Of a stretch of DNA of 5,064 nt, positions 1-5,064 are shown in pieces. Below the pieces are notes generated by a model. It was not told the DNA's origin. It worked only from the letters and a program-made list of their open reading frames with translations, and did no database searches. Source of the stretch: Actinomycetes bacterium (GTDB taxonomy: Bacteria; Actinomycetota; Actinomycetes; Actinomycetales; Microbacteriaceae); NCBI GenBank assembly GCA_023457615.1, contig JAEWKY010000032.1:1-5064 (forward strand). Direction: 5' to 3'. A program made the translations under genes and the position numbers. The first letter of the stretch is position 1. Each line of letters begins with the position of its first letter.

Positions 1-1
1 G

Positions 2-229
2 TCGGAGCCGGCGCCGACTCCTGACGCGACGCCCGCCTCCGCCCCCGCGGCGGAGCCGACGGCCTCGGCGACCCCGCCGTCGAAGAGGACCCCGCAGGCG
101 ACGACCGCCGACGGCAAGGCCCGCTACGGCGAGGCGGTCGTGCGCGAGATCCTCGGGGCGAGCTTCCTCGAGGAGCAGAGCCTGCGCCCGCAGGATCCGC
201 CCGCCGCCCTCGACGCCCCGGAGGCGTAG
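2..229 (+). CDS. dnaX: DNA polymerase III subunit gamma/tau, C-terminal end (partial)
   Basis: This is the 3' end of a gene whose start lies before the window; 75 codons and a TAG stop are visible. DnaX is the clamp-loader ATPase and scaffold of the replicative polymerase. The first 40 or so visible residues are a low-complexity Ala/Pro/Ser/Thr linker, as expected between the clamp-loader part and the tail. A conserved block follows (bases 122-178), reading RYGEAVVREILGASFLEEQ, which I recognise as the usual C-terminal motif of actinobacterial DnaX. The last 16 residues are again Pro/Ala-rich. The identification rests on this motif and on the dnaX-recR gene order common in bacteria, since the Walker motifs lie outside the window. 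The stop is separated from the recR start by three bases, so the two are almost certainly co-transcribed. Confidence 0.88.
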   Translation, partial: SEPAPTPDATPASAPAAEPTASATPPSKRTPQATTADGKARYGEAVVREILGASFLEEQSLRPQDPPAALDAPEA

Positions 230-232
230 CCC

Positions 233-832
233 GTGTACGAGGGGATCGTCCAGGAGCTCATCGACGAGCTCGGCCGCCTGCCGGGCATCGGGCCGAAGTC
301 GGCGCAGCGCATCGCGTTCCACATCCTGCAGACGGAGTCGTTCGACACGAGGCGGCTCGCGCAGATCCTCACCGAGGTGCGCGACAAGGTGCGCTTCTGC
401 TCGATCTGCGGCAACGTCGCGGAGCAGGACACGTGCGCGATCTGCCGCGACCCGCGGCGCAGCCCCGCGACGATCTGCGTCGTCGAGGAGGCGAAGGACG
501 TCGTCGCGATCGAGCGCACGCGCGAGTTCCGCGGGCTGTACCACGTGCTCGGCGGCGCGATCAGCCCGATCGACGGCATCGGCCCCGACGACCTGCGCAT
601 CACGCAGCTCGTGCAGCGTCTCGCCGACTCGACCGTCACCGAGGTCATCATCGCGACCGACCCGAATCTCGAGGGCGAGGCCACGGCCACCTACCTCACC
701 CGCCTGCTCGTGCAGCCGGGGCTCACCGTGACGCGTCTGGCCTCCGGGCTCCCGGTCGGCGGCGACCTCGAGTACGCCGACGAGGTGACCCTGGGCCGCG
801 CCTTCGAGGGTCGCAGGACGGTGGAGGCGTGA
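233..832 (+). CDS. recR: Recombination mediator protein RecR
   Basis: A complete 199-residue protein, the normal RecR length. RecR acts in the cytoplasm with RecO (and RecF) to load RecA on SSB-coated single-stranded DNA during gap repair. All family parts are visible. There is an N-terminal helix-hairpin-helix around residues 8-30 (LGRLPGIGPKSAQRIAFH). A four-cysteine zinc finger uses C56, C59, C68 and C71. The Toprim domain begins near residue 80 with the acidic VVEEAKD stretch (83-89), followed by GLYHVLGG (101-108) and the ATDPNLEGEATA segment (141-152). The C-terminal RLASGLPVGGDLEYAD block (168-183) is typical. The GTG start is chosen because it gives the canonical N-terminus and is preceded by GGAGG at 220-224, eight bases upstream inside the dnaX end. 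Its TGA stop overlaps the next gene's GTG. Nothing is missing or unusual. Confidence 0.97.
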   Translation: MYEGIVQELIDELGRLPGIGPKSAQRIAFHILQTESFDTRRLAQILTEVRDKVRFCSICGNVAEQDTCAICRDPRRSPATICVVEEAKDVVAIERTREFRGLYHVLGGAISPIDGIGPDDLRITQLVQRLADSTVTEVIIATDPNLEGEATATYLTRLLVQPGLTVTRLASGLPVGGDLEYADEVTLGRAFEGRRTVEA

Positions 833-1584
833 CCGCCGTCCGGCTCGTCGCGTTCGACCTCGACGACACCCTCGCTCCCTCGAAGACGGCGATCGATCCG
901 CGCATGGCCGACCTGCTCGTGCGCCTGCTCGGCGAGGTCGAGGTGTGCGTGATCTCGGGCGGCCAGTTCGGGCAGTTCGAGTCCCAGCTCATCGCGAACC
1001 TCCCGGTCGCCCCCGAGGCGCTCTCCCGCCTGCACCTCATGCCGACGTGCGGCACGCAGTACTACCGGCACGACGGCGCGGGATGGCGGCGGCAGTACGC
1101 CGAGAACCTCACCGACGAGCAGAAGGCGGCCGCGCTCGCGGCGGTCGAGCTCGAGGCGAGGCGGCTCGGCTACTGGGAGAGCGAGACGTGGGGCGACATC
1201 CTCGAGGACCGGGGCTCGCAGATCACGTTCTCGGCGCTCGGCCAGTCGGCGCCGGTCGACGCCAAGAAGGAATGGGATCCGACGGGGGAGAAGAAGAACG
1301 CCCTGCGCGCGGCCGTGCAGGAGCACCTGCCCGACCTCGAGGTGCGCTCGGGCGGCTCCACGAGCATCGACATCACGCGCCAGGGCATCGACAAGGCGTA
1401 CGGCATGAGCCGTCTCGCCGAGCTCACCGGCATCCCGTTCGACGAGATGCTCTTCGTCGGCGACCGGCTCGATCCCGACGGCAACGACTTCCCGGTGATC
1501 GCCCTCGGCATCCCGACCCGCGCGGTCGTGGGCTGGGAGGACACCGCCGAGGTGGTCGAGCAGTTCCTCGCGAGCCGCCCCTGA
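829..1584 (+). CDS. HAD-IIB family hydrolase, phosphomannomutase-like
   Basis: A 251-residue cytoplasmic HAD-superfamily protein. Motif I is FDLDDTL with nucleophile D10 and acid/base D12. Motif II is S43 in VISGG, motif III is K189 in GIDKAYG, and motif IV is GDRLDPDGND (211-220). An inserted cap domain spans roughly residues 86-185, giving the IIB layout. Motif IV (compare GDKTMPGGND) and GGSTSIDITRQGIDK (175-189) resemble eukaryotic-type phosphomannomutase (PMM), so a sugar phosphate is a plausible substrate. However, two of the three cap arginines that hold the second phosphate in human PMM2 appear as Q139 and K146 by hand alignment, while R128 matches the first. This leaves phosphatase versus mutase open. 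The GTG start overlaps the recR stop by 4 bases (GTGA), implying translational coupling. A later start at M26 would remove motif I. The family call is secure; the substrate is not. Confidence 0.88.
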   Translation: MTAVRLVAFDLDDTLAPSKTAIDPRMADLLVRLLGEVEVCVISGGQFGQFESQLIANLPVAPEALSRLHLMPTCGTQYYRHDGAGWRRQYAENLTDEQKAAALAAVELEARRLGYWESETWGDILEDRGSQITFSALGQSAPVDAKKEWDPTGEKKNALRAAVQEHLPDLEVRSGGSTSIDITRQGIDKAYGMSRLAELTGIPFDEMLFVGDRLDPDGNDFPVIALGIPTRAVVGWEDTAEVVEQFLASRP

Positions 1585-1603
1585 GGTCGCTTGGCTCCAT
1601 CTC

Positions 1604-1643
1604 GGTGCGGTCGGACCCGGAAACGACGGGGTCCGACCGCGCC
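1604..1643. terminator. Hairpin between convergent genes, probable two-way terminator
   Basis: GCGGTCGGACCC (1607-1618) and GGGTCCGACCGC (1629-1640) are a perfect 12-bp inverted repeat around a 10-base loop. A T-G wobble and two further G-C pairs extend the stem to 1604 and 1643. It lies 20 bases after the HAD stop and about 50 bases from the stop of the convergent GH114 gene, the usual place for a shared terminator. Neither side has a T-tract, so it would be a GC-rich, U-tract-less type, as is common in actinobacteria. Termination itself is inferred. The rest of the gap (1585-1694) shows nothing else. Confidence 0.65.
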
Positions 1644-1694
1644 ACCCGGAGGGATGCCGCGACGCGATGGTCTCGAGAGCTCGCCCAGTCCGAG

Positions 1695-2483
1695 CTAGCA
1701 GGGCTCGAACACGTGCGCGGGGGAGCCCGCCGGCACGAGATCGAGGTCGCGCAGCACCGCCGAGCCGACGGCGGCGCAGGCGGCCTCGAGGAACTCCGGG
1801 TCGTACTCGATGTCGAAGACGAGGTCGCCGTACGCACCGGTGTAGTCGGCGCACTCGTCGTACTGCGCGCAGTCCTCGGTGACGGCGAAGTCGAACCCGA
1901 CCTCGTCGCGCAGCCGCTCCGAGAACCCGGCGCCGTTCTTCTGCGCGATCGCCAGCCCGAGATCGTGGGCGACCCGCGCGTAGCGGGCGGCGAGATCGAT
2001 GTTGTCCTCGAGCGAGAGCGCGCCGTCCGAGCGGGAGTACGTGTCGAGGTTGTCGATCTCGACGGCGTCGAACCCGGAGGTGGCGCAGGACGCGACGACG
2101 GTGCCGAGGAGTGCGGCGATGCGCATCCGTCTCTCCTCGGTCGACGTGTCGAGCAGGTACTCGTCGGGCCAGGCGGGGTCGGCGACCGGTTCGCCCGACC
2201 CGTCGCGCAGCACGAGGTCGGGATGCTCGGACAGCCAGTGCTCGCCCTCGCCCGGCTGGGTCTGGAACCCGTTGACGTAGCAGATGTCGTAGAGCCCGGA
2301 GGGCTCGGCCGTCGCATCCCGCGCCACGACCGCCACGCCCGCGGGCGGGTCGTAGGCGCCGCCGAGCTGGTAGTCGAAGGCCGCGCCGGCCGGGGGCAGC
2401 GGGATGCCCGGGACCGGCTCCGCGTGGGAGCAGGCGGCGAGCAGCAGCACGGCCGCGATCCCGGGGGCGAGGAGGCGCGTCAT
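1695..2483 (-). CDS. Secreted lipoprotein, GH114 endo-alpha-1,4-polygalactosaminidase-like
   Basis: A 262-residue protein. Residues 1-18 form a lipoprotein signal: MTRLL, a hydrophobic run, then lipobox LAAC with C18 as the lipidation site. The mature protein should therefore be tethered to the outer face of the membrane. The rest matches the GH114 (TM1410-like) TIM-barrel family. It has FDYQLGG (36-42), DICYVNGFQTQPGE (66-79), GFDAVEIDNLDTY (137-149) with acidic E142, D144 and D147, LGLAIAQKNG (175-184), and FDFAVTEDCAQYDEC (197-211), a family-typical paired-cysteine segment. Family members cleave galactosamine-containing polysaccharide; that activity here is inference. Six cysteines remain after C18, including the last residue, so disulfides are likely. 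The ATG at 2483 is favoured because it gives a compact signal peptide. An in-frame ATG at 2492 adds three residues and leaves the mature protein unchanged; longer starts add a non-signal-like leader. No other carbohydrate gene is adjacent. Confidence 0.85.
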   Translation of the reverse strand: MTRLLAPGIAAVLLLAACSHAEPVPGIPLPPAGAAFDYQLGGAYDPPAGVAVVARDATAEPSGLYDICYVNGFQTQPGEGEHWLSEHPDLVLRDGSGEPVADPAWPDEYLLDTSTEERRMRIAALLGTVVASCATSGFDAVEIDNLDTYSRSDGALSLEDNIDLAARYARVAHDLGLAIAQKNGAGFSERLRDEVGFDFAVTEDCAQYDECADYTGAYGDLVFDIEYDPEFLEAACAAVGSAVLRDLDLVPAGSPAHVFEPC

Positions 2484-2490
2484 GTGCCCC

Positions 2491-2519
2491 ATTCTCGCGC
2501 CACTAAACTCACTCGTCAG
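2491..2519 (-). promoter_or_regulatory. Candidate promoter for the GH114 lipoprotein gene
   Basis: Read on the minus strand, CTGACG (2519-2514) is followed by a 17-base spacer and GAGAAT (2496-2491). The first matches four of six bases of a TTGACA -35 element; the second is a weak -10. Transcription would begin about at the ATG at 2483, giving a leaderless or near-leaderless message. The spacing is right but the -10 is poor, so this is only a candidate. Confidence 0.3.
2504..2509 (+). promoter_or_regulatory. Putative -10 element (TAAACT) of the ask promoter
   Basis: TAAACT fits the actinobacterial TANNNT -10 pattern and stands out as AT-rich in a GC-rich region. Transcription would start near 2516, leaving a leader of about 45 bases before the ask GTG. 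No convincing -35 hexamer is seen at the expected distance. The same hexamer precedes asd. It lies within the candidate promoter of the divergent GH114 gene. I see no leader peptide or riboswitch-like structure in the short leader. Confidence 0.5.
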
Positions 2520-2560
2520 GGCCGCTCGCGCCCGACATCCCATCACCCAGGAGCAGCACC

Positions 2561-3829
<1,269 letters not shown>

Positions 3830-3894
3830 GCCGCGACGGCGGGATGTCGACGAGCCCCGACCGTCACACGTCGGCCGTCACCGCGCCGCGCCCG

Positions 3895-3900
3895 TAAACT
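3895..3900 (+). promoter_or_regulatory. Putative -10 element (TAAACT) for leaderless asd
   Basis: TAAACT ends seven bases before the asd ATG, so a start site at the usual distance would fall on or next to the A of ATG (3908). No good Shine-Dalgarno precedes asd; only GGGG at 3902-3905, two bases from the ATG, is seen. This is the classic arrangement of a leaderless actinobacterial message. No clear -35 is visible. asd could also be read from the ask promoter. Confidence 0.6.
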
Positions 3901-3907
3901 CGGGGCC

Positions 3908-4975
3908 ATGAGCACCACGGGTCTTCGGCCGCACGCCCTCCGTCTGGGCGTCGTCGGCGCCACCGGTCAGGTCGGCGCCGTCGTGCGCCGTCTCCTCGAG
4001 GAGCGCGACTTCCCCCTCGCGGAGATCCGCTTCTTCGCGTCGGAGCGGTCGGCCGGCACGACGCTGACGTTCCGCGGCGAGCAGATCCCGGTCGAGGACG
4101 CGTCGACGGCCGACCCGTCGGGCCTCGACGCCGCGATCTTCTCCGCCGGCGCGACGATGTCCAAGGTGCAGGCGCCCCGGTTCGCCGCCGCGGGCGTGCT
4201 CGTCATCGACAACTCGAGCGCCTGGCGCATGGATCCGGACGTCCCGCTCATCGTGAGCGAGGTGAACCCGCACGCCCTCGACGAGGCGCGCAAGGGCATC
4301 GTCGCCAACCCGAACTGCACGACGATGGCCGCGATGCCGGTGCTCAAGGTGCTGGATGCCGAGGCCGGCCTCGAGCGCCTCGTCGTGAGCACCTACCAGG
4401 CCGTGTCGGGCGCGGGTCTCGCGGGCGGCGAGGAGCTCGCCGAGCAGGCGGCGGCGGCGGTCGCCCAGAACCCGATCGAGCTCGTGCACGACGGCTCCGC
4501 CGTGACGCTGCCCGCGCCGGTCAAGTTCCCGAAGAACATCGCGTTCAACGTCGTGCCGCTCGCCGGCTCGATCGTCGACGACGGCCTCGGCGAGACCGAC
4601 GAGGAGAAGAAGCTCCGTAACGAGAGCCGCAAGATCCTCGAGCTGCCCGACCTCCGGGTCGCGGGCACGTGCGTGCGGGTGCCGGTGTTCACGGGTCACT
4701 CGTTGAGCATCAACGCCGAGTTCGCCCGGCCGCTCAGCCCGGAGCGCGCGACCGAGCTGCTCGCGAGCGCACCCGGTGTGCAGCTCATGGACGTGCCGAC
4801 GCCCCTCGACGCGGCGGGCGTCGACCCGAGCCTCGTCGGCCGCATCCGCGCCGACCAGAGCGCTCCGGAGGGCCGGGGGCTCCAGCTCTTCATCTCGAAC
4901 GACAACCTGCGCAAGGGCGCCGCGCTCAACGCGGTGCAGATCGCGGAGCTCGTCGCGGCCCGCGCGCTCGTCTAG
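3908..4975 (+). CDS. asd: Aspartate-semialdehyde dehydrogenase
   Basis: A 355-residue cytoplasmic enzyme that reduces aspartyl phosphate, the product of Ask, to aspartate semialdehyde with NADPH. The N-terminal Rossmann part has GVVGATGQVG (14-23) and FFASERSAG (42-50). Further on come the NADP-contacting SAGATMS (79-85) and NSSAWRMD (102-109), with phosphate-binding R107. The catalytic cysteine is C137 in ANPNCTT. Q164 lies in STYQAVSGAG (161-170), the substrate-contact region EEKKLRNE spans 232-239, R257 is in TCVRVPV and base H264 is in FTGHS. The C-terminal NDNLRKGAALNAVQIAE (331-347) is a family signature. All key residues are present and the length is normal for the bacterial family. 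The ATG at 3908 is favoured because it places the Rossmann strand a few residues in and lies just behind the TAAACT element. Order and spacing with ask indicate a shared pathway unit. Confidence 0.97.
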   Translation: MSTTGLRPHALRLGVVGATGQVGAVVRRLLEERDFPLAEIRFFASERSAGTTLTFRGEQIPVEDASTADPSGLDAAIFSAGATMSKVQAPRFAAAGVLVIDNSSAWRMDPDVPLIVSEVNPHALDEARKGIVANPNCTTMAAMPVLKVLDAEAGLERLVVSTYQAVSGAGLAGGEELAEQAAAAVAQNPIELVHDGSAVTLPAPVKFPKNIAFNVVPLAGSIVDDGLGETDEEKKLRNESRKILELPDLRVAGTCVRVPVFTGHSLSINAEFARPLSPERATELLASAPGVQLMDVPTPLDAAGVDPSLVGRIRADQSAPEGRGLQLFISNDNLRKGAALNAVQIAELVAARALV

Positions 4976-4987
4976 GAGCGCCGACGC

Positions 4988-5023
4988 CGCCGGGCGGGGC
5001 AGGGGGGACGCCCGCACCCGGCG
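4988..5023. terminator. Weak GC-rich hairpin downstream of asd
   Basis: CGCCGGG (4988-4994) and CCCGGCG (5017-5023) form a 7-bp stem with a 22-base loop; two more pairs follow after one mismatch. A competing 6-bp stem (4991-4996 with 5009-5014) lies inside it. It begins 13 bases after the asd stop, which suits a terminator, but there is no T-tract and such pairings arise easily in sequence this rich in G and C. Tentative. Confidence 0.3.
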
Positions 5024-5035
5024 ACGCCGACGGTC

Positions 5036-5064
5036 TCAGCGCCGTGCGGTCGGCCGTCGCAGCA
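5036..5064 (-). CDS. Possible C-terminal end of a convergent gene (partial)
   Basis: On the minus strand, bases 5062-5039 read LRRPTARR and then a TGA stop at 5038-5036. A short Arg-rich tail is common at the end of bacterial membrane proteins, and a convergent gene ending just beyond the asd terminator region would be ordinary. Eight codons are too few for any family assignment, and this may be noncoding sequence. Confidence 0.2.

Noticed and set aside
691..1854. Long minus-strand open frame opposite recR and the HAD gene
   Set aside because: Its Arg/Ala/Gly/His-rich translation has no recognisable domain and it lies antisense to two genes with intact family motifs. Such frames are expected in GC-rich DNA.
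2493..2546. Longer N-terminus for the GH114 lipoprotein, starting at 2546
   Set aside because: It would place about 20 polar residues before the signal peptide and run through the divergent promoter region. The ATG at 2483 or 2492 gives a normal lipoprotein signal.
2517..2560. Lysine riboswitch or attenuator in the ask leader
   Set aside because: The predicted leader is only about 45 bases, far too short for a lysine riboswitch, and no Lys- or Thr-rich leader peptide is visible.
3835..3879. Terminator between ask and asd (GACGGC with GCCGTC)
   Set aside because: Only a 6-bp stem with a 33-base loop and no T-tract; a nearby 5-bp pairing is equally weak. This is expected by chance in such GC-rich sequence.
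3878..5017. Minus-strand open frame opposite asd
   Set aside because: No recognisable domain, and asd on the other strand has all of its catalytic residues.

Overview
The window is very GC-rich, has dense coding with strong third-position G/C bias, and uses GTG starts freely. Gene content and protein motifs point to a high-GC actinobacterium. The DnaX tail, the 422-residue aspartokinase with an internal start, and the short intergenic gaps would fit Micrococcales, possibly Microbacteriaceae. The phylum is well supported; the family is inference.

Layout, left to right. (1) A plus-strand group: the last 75 codons of dnaX (DNA polymerase III gamma/tau), complete recR three bases later, and a HAD-IIB phosphatase/phosphomannomutase-like gene overlapping the recR stop by 4 bases. 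The tight spacing suggests one operon. (2) A 110-base convergent gap holding a perfect 12-bp hairpin, probably a two-way terminator. (3) A minus-strand gene for a predicted secreted lipoprotein of the GH114 (endo-alpha-1,4-polygalactosaminidase-like) family. (4) A short divergent promoter region. (5) Plus-strand ask (aspartokinase) and asd (aspartate-semialdehyde dehydrogenase). (6) About 90 bases of downstream sequence with a weak GC-rich hairpin and perhaps the last codons of a convergent gene.

ask and asd encode the first two steps from aspartate toward lysine/diaminopimelate, threonine, methionine and isoleucine. ask contains an in-frame GTG preceded by a strong Shine-Dalgarno sequence exactly where the Corynebacterium glutamicum lysC beta subunit begins, so it very probably makes both alpha (422 aa) and beta (172 aa) chains. 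asd has its own TAAACT -10 element only 7 bases before its ATG, which suggests a leaderless transcript in addition to any read-through from ask. RecR and DnaX serve DNA repair and replication. The HAD protein and the GH114 lipoprotein are the less ordinary genes.

Most of the window is conserved housekeeping sequence. I found no CRISPR array, insertion sequence, tRNA, rRNA or phage feature, and no evidence for a wholly new system. The points most worth a second look are the dual-start ask, the PMM-like HAD protein with altered cap-domain arginine positions, the isolated GH114 lipoprotein, and the leaderless asd promoter.
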